Positions 16,965-24,510 of a DNA stretch of 61,581 bases are shown here, piece after piece (the first letter of the stretch is position 1; each line of letters opens with the position of its first letter). The stretch lies in IMG/VR virus record IMGVR_UViG_3300037493_001343, positions 1 to 61,581 of that record; one strand, 5' to 3'. The notes under the pieces are model-generated. The model had not been told where the DNA came from. It saw only the letters and a program-made list of their open reading frames with translations, and did not search any database. The position numbers and the translations under genes are program-made. The stretch is from a virus.

Positions 16965-17582
16965 TTAATTTAATTTTATATATGACCACATAAATCCTCC
17001 AGCTGTTTTATATAATTTTACTTTTCTACAGCATTTAGATATGTGAGAATGATTTATACCAGTTTCTCTTTCTGCCTCCATTGTTGAGCCATATCTTTTA
17101 ATAAAAGTTTTTCCATTTTTTTCATACTGAAAAACTTCTAAAGAACTTGGGTTTTCATCACCAAATTTGCCATAATAAAATGACGATTTGCTTTTACCAT
17201 ACATAGGATTTTTTTCTCCTGAAATTAAATACCCTTTGTTATAGTAATGGTGATTTTTTCCACTTTTTTTTTCTATAAATTCTTTACTTCTTTTTAATCC
17301 CAATATTCCTTCTCCTCCATCAGTTAAATTACTTAATATCCCAGTGCCATTATCTATTCTGCCATACAAACCTATAAATTCTTTTTCTTTTTCACAAGCT
17401 TGTTCCCAAGTTAAACTGTCAAATAATATTTCAACTTCATAACTAGTTTTTTCAACTATTTTATTCCATATGTTATTTCTTGTAGTTTTTCTATTTGCTC
17501 GTTTATAATATTTATCGCTACCAATACCTATATAGAATGGTTCATTTTTATCTAACCTAATATGTCTATAAACGTATGGCAT
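16965..17582 (-). CDS. GIY-YIG homing endonuclease with NUMOD3/NUMOD1-type motifs
   Basis: The N-terminus has the split GIY-YIG signature (YVYRHIR ... PFYIGIG, residues 3-21) and a helix with the metal-binding Glu region (EKEKEFIGLYG). It is followed by an NUMOD3-like GEKNPMYGKS (about 122-131) and an NUMOD1-like DNA-binding end (EAERETGINHSHISKCC, about 168-184). These are features of free-standing phage homing endonucleases such as the SegA type. It fits exactly between two membrane-protein genes with 1-base spacing on each side, as a mobile insertion, and looks AT-richer than its neighbours. Confidence 0.9.
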   Translation of the reverse strand: MPYVYRHIRLDKNEPFYIGIGSDKYYKRANRKTTRNNIWNKIVEKTSYEVEILFDSLTWEQACEKEKEFIGLYGRIDNGTGILSNLTDGGEGILGLKRSKEFIEKKSGKNHHYYNKGYLISGEKNPMYGKSKSSFYYGKFGDENPSSLEVFQYEKNGKTFIKRYGSTMEAERETGINHSHISKCCRKVKLYKTAGGFMWSYIKLN

Positions 17583-17583
17583 T

Positions 17584-17886
17584 TTATTTTGTAGCTTGGA
17601 TTATGGCTTGTTGTGCAATGATGTTATAAATAATTGAATCCTTCTTGTCTACTGTCTTTTGAAGACTACGGTTATCTTCAATACAGTTGTCTAATCCTTT
17701 AGTTGAACCAGTCTTCATATCTTTGTATACATAGATAATACCAAATACACAAAGGAAAGCTACCGCTGCAATAGGGTACTTTCTGAACTGGTTAAAACTA
17801 ACAGGTAACTTAACAGCACCTGTTGCTGCTTCTGTTACTTTCTTTGTAGCTGTTCTTTTAGTTGCTGGTTTTTTCGCTGTTGTCAT
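17584..17886 (-). CDS. Small single-pass membrane protein of lysis-like cluster (100 aa)
   Basis: Basic Lys/Thr-rich N-terminus, one membrane segment at about 37-56 (YPIAAVAFLCVFGIIYVYKD), then a short helical domain. ATG at 17884-17886 chosen because an upstream in-frame start would extend further into the preceding gene. Overlaps the end of the 92-residue gene by 29 bases. Could be a holin partner or spanin component. Confidence 0.6.
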   Translation of the reverse strand: MTTAKKPATKRTATKKVTEAATGAVKLPVSFNQFRKYPIAAVAFLCVFGIIYVYKDMKTGSTKGLDNCIEDNRSLQKTVDKKDSIIYNIIAQQAIIQATK

Positions 17887-18136
17887 TACTATTTTTTTTA
17901 CCAAAATATCCATCAATAGCTTTCTCTACTACTTTCAACCCAAGCAATGCAGCAATCAATATTGTTACTGAATATACTAAAGCTTCAGAAGGAGCTACGT
18001 GAGCTTCGCTAAATGAGTTATGATATAGGGTTACTCCTAATAAGATACCCAAGAATAAAGCAATTAAACGCTTCATAGAAGGAGCGTCTGGTTTATCTAA
18101 AAAGAAACCTGCAATAAATGATATTAGTTTTTTCAT
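17858..18136 (-). CDS. Two-TM holin-like protein (92 aa)
   Basis: Two hydrophobic segments at about 23-39 (RLIALFLGILLGVTLYH) and 53-71 (LVYSVTILIAALLGLKVV), short loop, hydrophilic Ser/Asn/Lys C-terminus. Size and topology match class II holins. It begins a second membrane-protein cluster separate from the endolysin cassette at 4.4-5.8 kb. Role inferred. Confidence 0.6.
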   Translation of the reverse strand: MKKLISFIAGFFLDKPDAPSMKRLIALFLGILLGVTLYHNSFSEAHVAPSEALVYSVTILIAALLGLKVVEKAIDGYFGKKNSNDNSEKTSN

Positions 18137-18148
18137 AAGTTTAAGTTT

Positions 18149-18175
18149 TAAAAAGGGGGAACTTAATCCCCCTTA
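18149..18175 (-). terminator. Intrinsic terminator between 50-aa and 92-aa genes
   Basis: AAGGGGG / CCCCCTT stem with 8-base loop followed on the minus strand by TTTTTAAAA. It should reduce transcription entering the holin-like cluster. Confidence 0.75.
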
Positions 18176-18178
18176 TAA

Positions 18179-18331
18179 TTACTCAGCTTCTACTACTTCA
18201 GCTTCTTTTGCTTGAGACTTAATAGCCTCGTTTAAGAAGTTTACGATTGGAGCACCATACTTCATTGGTAGCTCTTGTAAGAAAGCGTCTAAAGCTTTTA
18301 ATTGTTCTTCATTCAATGTTACTTGTTTCAT
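18179..18331 (-). CDS. Small acidic helical protein (50 aa)
   Basis: Starts MKQVTLNEEQLKALDAFLQE and ends in an acidic AEVVEAE tail. It has the same ACACAAAACACAATG leader as the 292-residue and GroES-like genes, which supports real translation. Function unknown. Confidence 0.7.
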   Translation of the reverse strand: MKQVTLNEEQLKALDAFLQELPMKYGAPIVNFLNEAIKSQAKEAEVVEAE

Positions 18332-18357
18332 TGTGTTTTGTGTTTTATTGTTATAAA

Positions 18358-19704
18358 TTATACTACGCTTATTTTATTTAATACTACTTCTGCTTTTACC
18401 CAACAAGGAGCTGAACCACCAACGTGTGGATGAACTTCTATTAAAAATCCATTTGTAGTTGTAGAATAAACAACATTAACTTGAGCTGTATTATCATTTG
18501 TTACGTTTTTTACAGCTGATATTCTCATTACATTGGTTAAATTATCATTTGAAACCATAAATGTATCATATATAAACCAATTACCTCCTGTTCCAAAGTC
18601 ATTCTCTCCAATATAAGAAACTATTTTTACTTCAACTAAGCAGTTAGAACCTTGAGGCACTATTATTGTCGCAGAACCTAAAGTATCATATAATAATTGA
18701 TTTGCATCTGGGTCACTATAATATCTAAATAGTTGTTTTTGTTCTATTTGAACTTGACCTGGAGTTGTTCCATAACTCATATTATAATAACCAAATACAT
18801 TAGAAAAGTTATTTTTTGCTAATGCTTTTTGACCATAAATATTAACAGAGGTTGTTTTTGCAATTGGCAATGAATGTTCTGCTTGAACAAGAGTTCCATT
18901 ATTATCATAAAAATCACCTCCAAAAATATTAATACAACTACATTGGTTTTCAATAAATACACCACTTGCATTTAAAATAAATAGATTATTACTTTCAGTT
19001 CCAATATCCGTATTTGATGTGTTAAAAATAATTACATTTGCTTTTAATACAGTTAAATCTGGTGTATAAAATTTAAATAAATTATCACCAAAAATATTAG
19101 TTGCTCCAAAAACAAAACAATTTGAAATTTCTTGTTTATTACTATAAATAACATTTAAACCAACATCAAATAGTGAACCATTATTTATAAATATAGAATC
19201 AAGTAAAGAAATACTTTGTGTATCTACACCAGAAGTATCATTAATAAAACAATTGTTTGCTAATGGGTAATTCCCAAGACTACTGTTAGTTAAAGTCCAA
19301 TTAAAATTACCTATTATTGTATTATTTAATACAGCTCCACTTAAGTTATCTATAGTATAATTACCATCAAATTCTCCCAATGCTATATTTTGATTAAGCA
19401 TTACCTTCAACTCTCTATTGAAAGTTTGGACCTTAGCAATACTATTATTAACATCAATATATAAATAAGTTGGATTAACAGAACCAGTGTAATCTCCAAA
19501 TTGAAATATACTATTTGCAAAATCCATTTGCAAACCAGCACCAGTTGTTACTATTTTATCTCCAGATAATTGCAAAGGAGTATCATTACCTAACCCATCA
19601 GATATAGTAATAAGGGTTGTAGGGTCTAAGCTACCATTAGTACCAATTTTTAATAGGGCTTGGTACGAGTCTTTAATTTTATTTCCAGTTAATGCACTTG
19701 ACAT
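18358..19704 (-). CDS. Fibre/spike-like beta-helical protein (448 aa)
   Basis: Long run of Asn/Thr/Ile-rich beta strands (about 60-330) consistent with a right-handed beta-helix, with a compact beta-rich end (about 340-448). The opening (residues 1-60, LTTITISDGLGN-like strands, GLQMDFANSIFQFGDYTG) parallels repeated modules of the 686-residue fibre at 56.6-58.6 kb. Probably a receptor-binding or tail-associated protein coded away from the other fibres. Confidence 0.65.
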   Translation of the reverse strand: MSSALTGNKIKDSYQALLKIGTNGSLDPTTLITISDGLGNDTPLQLSGDKIVTTGAGLQMDFANSIFQFGDYTGSVNPTYLYIDVNNSIAKVQTFNRELKVMLNQNIALGEFDGNYTIDNLSGAVLNNTIIGNFNWTLTNSSLGNYPLANNCFINDTSGVDTQSISLLDSIFINNGSLFDVGLNVIYSNKQEISNCFVFGATNIFGDNLFKFYTPDLTVLKANVIIFNTSNTDIGTESNNLFILNASGVFIENQCSCINIFGGDFYDNNGTLVQAEHSLPIAKTTSVNIYGQKALAKNNFSNVFGYYNMSYGTTPGQVQIEQKQLFRYYSDPDANQLLYDTLGSATIIVPQGSNCLVEVKIVSYIGENDFGTGGNWFIYDTFMVSNDNLTNVMRISAVKNVTNDNTAQVNVVYSTTTNGFLIEVHPHVGGSAPCWVKAEVVLNKISVV

Positions 19705-19723
19705 CTTATAATATTTTATTTAG

Positions 19724-19846
19724 TTAATCTTCCCAATTATTTGAATCATTCTCCCAATTAAGAGATACTAAGTTCCAAATGTTAGTTGTTAATGTAGCAG
19801 CAGCATCAGCTATGTCTACAATTGTATTCCAGATTATGTTTACCAT
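19724..19846 (-). CDS. Short acidic Trp-rich peptide (40 aa)
   Basis: MVNIIWNTIVDIADAAATL start, four Trp residues, acidic end (NSNNWED-like). ATG overlaps the preceding stop codon region, suggesting coupling. Unknown function; could be a fibre accessory. Confidence 0.5.
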   Translation of the reverse strand: MVNIIWNTIVDIADAAATLTTNIWNLVSLNWENDSNNWED

Positions 19847-20142
19847 AAACCCATAATGTTTGAAGCTGTTGAAGTAGAACTTACTTGCTTTACTTGGATA
19901 GGTAAGAATGTACCTGCCTTAACACCATTAAAGGTAACCAATGTGTTGGTAGTATCTTGAGCCATAACAACAATTAAGTTACCATCTCCACCTATATAAA
20001 TACCACCACAGTATCCTGCTGGATTTAAAGAAGGATTTATATTTGCATTGAACGCAACCTCTATAGCTGGATTAGTAACCGTAGTTACGAACAACTTAGC
20101 AACACCTGCTTGATAGTTTACGTCTTTTTGAAAAGAAGCCAT
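19840..20142 (-). CDS. Small beta-rich structural protein (100 aa)
   Basis: Soluble beta-rich domain with a glycine-rich turn (GYCGGIYIGGDGN). It is first behind a perfect late motif, upstream of the 448-residue fibre-like gene, so it is probably a virion protein attached to that fibre. Confidence 0.65.
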   Translation of the reverse strand: MASFQKDVNYQAGVAKLFVTTVTNPAIEVAFNANINPSLNPAGYCGGIYIGGDGNLIVVMAQDTTNTLVTFNGVKAGTFLPIQVKQVSSTSTASNIMGLW

Positions 20143-20161
20143 TAGTTTTAAATTTTATACC

Positions 20162-20173
20162 TATATAATACGC
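20162..20173 (-). promoter_or_regulatory. Late promoter motif upstream of 100-aa structural gene
   Basis: Perfect minus-strand GCGTATTATATA, 31 bases before the ATG at 20142. Confidence 0.75.
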
Positions 20174-20175
20174 AC

Positions 20176-20607
20176 TTACTTTTTAATCCTACTACCATTG
20201 AAAACCATATTAGGATTCACATAGTATAAATTGGCTATCTCGGACTTGGCAATCACATTGGCCTCTATTAGCCCCTTTAAGGCCTTATAAAAGGTAGCCC
20301 TACTATTCCATCCTAAATCCTTACAAACCTCAATACAGCGCAAATATACGTAGCTATCCTTATATTCCAGATCATTCATTATGTATAGAGTCAGTTTTAT
20401 GGTAGCCTGACAATTGGTCTTTAACATAAAATTGATCATCTCGTAGTATACCTTAACAAAGGGCAGGGAGTCTATAACCTTCTCCTCCCCTGCCTGGAGT
20501 ACCTCAAATACCTCCCCCGTCTTAGGATCCAATAATTGGTTAACCATCTTCTTGGTTACTACCTTCCTTAAACCATTTAAAGGGATTATGCTTTTTCTCT
20601 TATCCAT
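20176..20607 (-). CDS. RepL-like winged-helix DNA-binding protein (143 aa)
   Basis: C-terminal winged-helix-like region (about 85-140): WNSRATFYKALKGLIEANVI is a typical recognition-helix segment, and the end YYVNPNMVFNG matches the closing strand of RepL-type plasmid replication proteins. The gene sits on the edge of the 0.95-kb control region and has a host-type promoter overlapped by a palindrome. It may be a replication initiator acting in that region or an autoregulated early repressor; the sequence alone cannot separate the two. Confidence 0.6.
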   Translation of the reverse strand: MDKRKSIIPLNGLRKVVTKKMVNQLLDPKTGEVFEVLQAGEEKVIDSLPFVKVYYEMINFMLKTNCQATIKLTLYIMNDLEYKDSYVYLRCIEVCKDLGWNSRATFYKALKGLIEANVIAKSEIANLYYVNPNMVFNGSRIKK

Positions 20608-20623
20608 AAGTATAATTGTTTAT

Positions 20624-20654
20624 CAAAGGTACGTGTATATTCTGAGAATACAAA
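20624..20654 (-). promoter_or_regulatory. Bacteroidota-type promoter for RepL-like gene
   Basis: On the minus strand TTTG (20654-20651), exactly 19 bases, then TACCTTTG (20631-20624), matching the -33/-7 consensus of Bacteroidota housekeeping sigma. The ATG lies 17 bases further on. Confidence 0.75.
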
Positions 20655-20673
20655 AAATATTATTCTGATGATA
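20638..20673. promoter_or_regulatory. Putative operator pair
   Basis: TATTCTGAGAATA (20638-20650) is a perfect palindrome with 6-base arms and sits inside the -33/-7 spacer of the RepL-like gene promoter. TATTCTGATGATA (20661-20673) is an imperfect second copy 23 bases (two helical turns) away. The RepL-like protein is the obvious candidate ligand. Confidence 0.6.
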
Positions 20674-20992
20674 CAACACCTATTGATAATCAATGCACTT
20701 ACAACGCCTTCCTTCTTATATAATAAGAGAGGGGCTATATATATACTATATATTACTGGTGTAAATTAACCAATTAGTAAGCCCCCTCAAGGGGCGAAGT
20801 CAAAGGCCGACCCTGTAAAAACTGGGATATAGTGTATTTTTGGGGTACCATATATATATTGACTTAGGACACAGTGTCTTGATGGGGTTATATACTATAT
20901 ACGAGGACTCACACGCCTAAGGGGAACTCGCTCCTCTCAAGTGGGTAGGTATGACTATATGAATATTTTTTTACTATGGGATTACACGCGCT

Positions 20993-21050
20993 ACTTGAAG
21001 TACTACTTTAGGTACACTATAAAGGTTACTTGAAGCTTTACTTTAAGTCC
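20993..21050. repeat. Two 23-bp direct repeats, 35 bp apart
   Basis: Copies at 20993-21015 and 21028-21050 share ACTTGAAG, then ACTTTA and a GTxC end. Each contains CTTGAAG facing CTTTA(A/G)G, so they could be protein-binding iterons of an origin. Confidence 0.5.
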
Positions 21051-21483
21051 TTACTTTGCATATGGATATAGTATTACTTTTATGTATGGGGAACTTTTAT
21101 TTTTCTTTGTATATTGTTTTTGTTTTGGGATACATACAAAAAAGGGGATAGCCTCCTGATTCTTTTCTTCTTCTTTTCTTCTTTATTACTTTTACCCACA
21201 TATACCCACTTTGCCCCACTATTACTATATGTATGCTATAGTTTATGTATAGGTAAATTAGCTGTATGTATTGGTATTGCTGTATTCTACCTATTCTATA
21301 TTACTTTTGTTCGCCTTTTGATATGGTATTTTTCTTTAATATATACCCTATATTCAAATTATTTTACCCTATCTGAAAAATATTTTTAATTATTTGCCTG
21401 TATTAAAATAGTTGATTCTATTGGGATTGATTGCCATTATAAATTTTATCTATAATTGCTATAGAAAATAAGTATTGAAAAAA

Positions 21484-21515
21484 TTTGGAAAATGATTTTT
21501 GCCGTTGTATGTTTG
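21484..21515 (+). promoter_or_regulatory. Bacteroidota-type early promoter
   Basis: TTTG (21484-21487), 20 bases, TATGTTTG (21508-21515): an exact match to the host -33/-7 consensus. It drives the leftmost early gene at 21558. Confidence 0.75.
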
Positions 21516-21557
21516 CATTATCAAATTAATCATTAACAATTTAAATCTTTAAACACT

Positions 21558-21797
21558 ATGAAAAACAAAAGACAATTATTCGAACATTCACTTCTTAATT
21601 ATCAAAGGATAGCAGATGAAATTCTAGGCATCACTGACAATTTTTGGGACGCTATGCATTACGACATAGAAGGATATTATGGTGCGGCAATTGAAGAAGG
21701 CATAGAATACATTGATATCGAAGTACTAGAAAAACAAGTTAATACTGCCGAATCATTACTTAGCGCATTGAAAAATTTAAATTACATTTACGGATAA
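21558..21797 (+). CDS. Early protein, unknown (79 aa)
   Basis: Acidic helical 79-residue protein, first gene of the early operon 42 bases after a strong host-type promoter and behind the recurring CTTTAAACACTATG leader. First position suggests immediate-early expression and possibly host takeover. No motif recognised. Confidence 0.65.
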   Translation: MKNKRQLFEHSLLNYQRIADEILGITDNFWDAMHYDIEGYYGAAIEEGIEYIDIEVLEKQVNTAESLLSALKNLNYIYG

Positions 21798-21813
21798 ACT
21801 AAAACTAAACAAT

Positions 21814-21930
21814 ATGAAAAAAATTCTATTAGCAATTGCAGTAATCATTACAATATACCTTCTAGGTAATGATATCGACAAACAATTAGCATCAGACGGC
21901 AATCAATCACCTGTAACTTTAACTAAATAA
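21814..21930 (+). CDS. Small membrane peptide (38 aa), paralogue of 22680 gene
   Basis: Hydrophobic residues 3-17 (ILLAIAVIITIYLLG) then a hydrophilic tail DKQLASDGNQSPV. The same DKQLASDxNQxPV tail follows the membrane segment of the protein at 22680-22895, so the two are probably duplicates. Likely an inner-membrane protein of unknown role. Confidence 0.6.
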   Translation: MKKILLAIAVIITIYLLGNDIDKQLASDGNQSPVTLTK

Positions 21931-21955
21931 ATTAACTTTAAAAATCTAAAAAACT

Positions 21956-22312
21956 ATGAAACAATTTACAATTAACATCGGCCTACACAATAATCCTTTT
22001 GCTGTTATCAGGGAAGACGGCAAGTATTCTATGGTGCAAAAAAACATACAGCGCCTGTTGAATCTAGCATTTGAACATTCATCTGATTTTTATCGAATAG
22101 AAACAGGCAAATGGGACGGAGCAGATGAACCAACATTTGTCGGATATGTAGAAGCAGACGAGTACACCATAGACGCTAAGGTGCAATTACTTTGTGATAT
22201 AATGACTCAGCAATGTATACCATACCACTCAGAAGAGCAAAGCAACCTAGTTTATCAAACAGGTTGGAACGAATCTAAATTTGATTTTAACCCTAATTAC
22301 TTTATCAAATAA
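21956..22312 (+). CDS. Early protein, unknown (118 aa)
   Basis: Soluble alpha/beta protein, acidic, with repeated short strands (FAVIREDGKYSMVQ, EPTFVGYVEADEY). Good AAAATCTAAAAAACTATG-type leader. No family recognised. Confidence 0.65.
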   Translation: MKQFTINIGLHNNPFAVIREDGKYSMVQKNIQRLLNLAFEHSSDFYRIETGKWDGADEPTFVGYVEADEYTIDAKVQLLCDIMTQQCIPYHSEEQSNLVYQTGWNESKFDFNPNYFIK

Positions 22313-22338
22313 CTTTAACCCTTAAAACTTTAAACACT

Positions 22339-22674
22339 ATGAAACAATTTGCTAGAAAATGTACTAAATGTAACAAAGGTATGAATGATGGATACCTAGT
22401 TAATGATGTTGAATACTATTGCTCAGATGAATGTCTTTACAGCGTATACTCTGAAGATGAATACGAAGATTTATATATTGAAGACTCAGCATATTATACT
22501 GAGTGGAGCGAAGATGATATCGACCACGATGATGAGCCAATATACGAGAGCAATATACCTTCAACAATAAAGATAGATGTATACTACACAAGTGACGAGA
22601 ACGGAGCAATAATATTTGACGAAGAGCAAATGAGACAAATGTTTGAAACTAAATTAAATAACCTTAAAAACTAA
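22339..22674 (+). CDS. Zinc-finger-like acidic early protein (111 aa)
   Basis: N-terminal metal-binding motif CTKCNKG ... YYCSDEC (Cys pairs at about 8, 11, 28 and 32) resembling a treble-clef zinc knuckle, followed by a very acidic domain (YSEDEYEDLYIEDSA). Acidic regions of this kind are common in phage proteins that bind host nucleic-acid machinery, but that is inference. Confidence 0.65.
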   Translation: MKQFARKCTKCNKGMNDGYLVNDVEYYCSDECLYSVYSEDEYEDLYIEDSAYYTEWSEDDIDHDDEPIYESNIPSTIKIDVYYTSDENGAIIFDEEQMRQMFETKLNNLKN

Positions 22675-22679
22675 AAACT

Positions 22680-22895
22680 ATGAAACCTCAACAAGTAACT
22701 AACTTAATTTTATTAGTAGCCGTAGCTATTACCTTTTATTTCATTGGCTCATCTGAAGATAAACAACTAGCCTCTGATGTCAATCAGAAGCCTGTAGTAT
22801 TATTCAATATGTCGGAAGAAGAGCGTGACTACAACCTAGAGGTTGATGCCGTAAGAAATGACACCATATTCGTTTCACCTAAAGAGATTAAATAA
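22680..22895 (+). CDS. Small membrane-anchored protein (71 aa)
   Basis: Membrane segment at about 8-24 (NLILLVAVAITFYFIG), then a soluble acidic tail sharing DKQLASDxNQxPV with the 38-residue peptide at 21814. The paralogy suggests selection for a short anchored tail facing the periplasm or cytoplasm. Confidence 0.65.
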   Translation: MKPQQVTNLILLVAVAITFYFIGSSEDKQLASDVNQKPVVLFNMSEEERDYNLEVDAVRNDTIFVSPKEIK

Positions 22896-22901
22896 ACCAC
22901 T

Positions 22902-23186
22902 ATGAAAACAAGAATCGAAATTACAAGTCATTACGGCTTCGACCACAATTGGACATTGATATGTGAAACCTCAAAAGTAACTAGAAGTTTCTATCTAGGG
23001 CAAGATGTAAAGTTTTGCCATAGAGTTCTAGGGTTAACGCCTAGAGATGTAGTAGAAGCCATAGGCACTAAAGAGATAACGACTAAAGAGGGCAACCTAA
23101 AGCTAGCTAAGTTTATATGTAAGCAAATAGGCTTAGACGGACGCTCTATGCATAAGCTACAAGATTGGGTATTATGCTCAGAATAA
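22902..23186 (+). CDS. Early protein, unknown (94 aa)
   Basis: Soluble, basic, alpha/beta; one conserved-looking helix pair (DVVEAIGTKEITTKEGNLKL). Starts six bases after the preceding stop. No motif recognised. Confidence 0.6.
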   Translation: MKTRIEITSHYGFDHNWTLICETSKVTRSFYLGQDVKFCHRVLGLTPRDVVEAIGTKEITTKEGNLKLAKFICKQIGLDGRSMHKLQDWVLCSE

Positions 23187-23217
23187 ATAACCTCTATAAC
23201 CATATAAATAAATTCAA

Positions 23218-23248
23218 TTTGGATATTAATTTTAACTAACTAACTTTG
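23218..23248 (+). promoter_or_regulatory. Bacteroidota-type promoter in early region
   Basis: TTTG (23218-23221), 19 bases, TAACTTTG (23241-23248). It restarts transcription before the gene at 23280. Confidence 0.75.
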
Positions 23249-23279
23249 CAATATCAAATAACCTTAAAAACTAAAAACT

Positions 23280-23480
23280 ATGAATGACAATGCACTGACT
23301 AAGAAGTCAACAATTAAAATCAAGGAAACCTATTGCGGTCCAATTGTAAACACAGGAGTAAGAAACCTAGACGGCCCAATACAAGACAAAGAAAAATACT
23401 ATAAGAAGCTAGAGAAACAAGGCTTTATTGTAGAGCGTACAAAGTACGGCGTATTTATTACTAACCCTAAAAACTTTTAA
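23280..23480 (+). CDS. Early protein, unknown (66 aa)
   Basis: Lys-rich soluble protein ending in a small beta/helix unit (YYKKLEKQGFIVERTKYGVFI). First gene after the internal early promoter. Unknown function. Confidence 0.6.
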   Translation: MNDNALTKKSTIKIKETYCGPIVNTGVRNLDGPIQDKEKYYKKLEKQGFIVERTKYGVFITNPKNF

Positions 23481-23483
23481 CCA

Positions 23484-23621
23484 ATGAAACAATTAATAAC
23501 ACTAACACTAATCGCAATTCTATTTGCATCTTGCACCACCACCAAGATTGGTTGGGGAACAGGAAACGGAATGAATGCTAACTGCTACAAAGCAAAACAT
23601 AGAATGCCTAACTTAAATTAA
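23484..23621 (+). CDS. Small lipoprotein (45 aa)
   Basis: Signal with lipobox LFASC (Cys at about 17) and a short mature part of about 28 residues. A phage-encoded early lipoprotein suggests a surface role such as superinfection exclusion, as for some Gram-negative phage lipoproteins; unproven here. Starts three bases after the preceding stop. Confidence 0.6.
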   Translation: MKQLITLTLIAILFASCTTTKIGWGTGNGMNANCYKAKHRMPNLN

Positions 23622-23643
23622 TTAACCTTAAAACTTAAACACT

Positions 23644-23847
23644 ATGAAAACAATTTGGATTGATGAAGGTAGTAGCAATGGCACTACCTACTACGAAAAT
23701 AAAAATGATGTCCTAGCGCACATTCGTTCTATTTTAAAAGAAGATAAAGATATGATGGACGCAAGAGGATATGCAAACATAAACAAAGTTTCTGAAGACG
23801 ATTTGTTTGAGATTGCACATTATCATTATTCAATATCAGAAATGTAA
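23644..23847 (+). CDS. Early protein, unknown (67 aa)
   Basis: Acidic helical protein behind a clear AAAACTTAAACACTATG leader. No motif recognised. Confidence 0.6.
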   Translation: MKTIWIDEGSSNGTTYYENKNDVLAHIRSILKEDKDMMDARGYANINKVSEDDLFEIAHYHYSISEM

Positions 23848-23880
23848 AAACAATTAACTAACCTTAAAACTTTAAACACT

Positions 23881-24093
23881 ATGAATTACTCACAATTTTT
23901 ATTCAGCCAATTACTCAGAGACCTTTTAAAAACAAACCACCCTATCGAATACGATACACTATTCGAGGTTTCATCTAGAATATATAAAGATTACGATGAA
24001 TCTAATTATAACGATTCAAATAAAGATGAATATTCTTGTATGGTTTCTTACATAGAAAACAATACCGAAAAACTATTAACTTACTTTAACTAA
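23881..24093 (+). CDS. Early protein, unknown (70 aa)
   Basis: Acidic, Tyr/Asp/Asn-rich helical protein behind an almost identical copy of the early leader. No motif recognised. Confidence 0.6.
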   Translation: MNYSQFLFSQLLRDLLKTNHPIEYDTLFEVSSRIYKDYDESNYNDSNKDEYSCMVSYIENNTEKLLTYFN

Positions 24094-24112
24094 CCTTAAA
24101 ACTTTAAAAACT

Positions 24113-24508
24113 ATGGAACACATATTTAGCATCAACGCAATTGAATTAGCATCTGAATTAGCAGATGAAAAAGTAAGAAACGAATTGTCTAACTACTTAA
24201 ATACCTATACCTACACTGACGAGGCACAAGATTTGTTTAACGAATACTATGACGAATACCTAACCAAGATCGAAGAGACAAAGGCCACAAAGCAATTGAC
24301 TATTCAAGTATACGGAGTACGCCTATCTGAAATGCCAAGAGAAGAAGCATTAAGGTTTCATCTTAACCTATCTGATGATGACTTTATGACCTCAGCAGAA
24401 GAGCAAGGCTATGTGTGGTCGCTAGAAGGATACACTAAGCAATATAATATGGATACCTTACCTAAAATTGACTTCATCAGATTCATTAACCTAACTGAAA
24501 AAATATAA
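24113..24508 (+). CDS. Early protein, unknown (131 aa)
   Basis: Helical N-terminal half (acidic) and alpha/beta C-terminal half. Among the larger early genes; good leader. No catalytic motif seen. Confidence 0.65.
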   Translation: MEHIFSINAIELASELADEKVRNELSNYLNTYTYTDEAQDLFNEYYDEYLTKIEETKATKQLTIQVYGVRLSEMPREEALRFHLNLSDDDFMTSAEEQGYVWSLEGYTKQYNMDTLPKIDFIRFINLTEKI

Positions 24509-24510
24509 CT

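Larger units (their letters stand above)
20674..21557. other. Gene-free control region, candidate replication origin
   Basis: About 880 bp without a convincing gene, between diverging transcription units. It contains several alternating TATATACTATATA-type AT blocks (near 20735-20755, 20849-20860 and 20889-20903), a GCCCC/GGGGC hairpin at 20781-20795, a pair of 23-bp repeats at 20993-21050 and a T-rich stretch at 21090-21390. Easily melted DNA, repeats and a flanking initiator-like gene fit an origin, but no strand-switch evidence could be computed. Confidence 0.5.

Noticed and set aside
21114-21389. 91-codon hydrophobic reading frame in the T-rich stretch of the control region
   Set aside because: It needs a TTG start, lies in strongly T-rich DNA that yields Phe/Leu/Tyr by composition, and lacks the leader found before real early genes.
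20674-21557. CRISPR array
   Set aside because: Only two imperfect 23-bp repeats, without regularly spaced spacers; no cas genes in the window.
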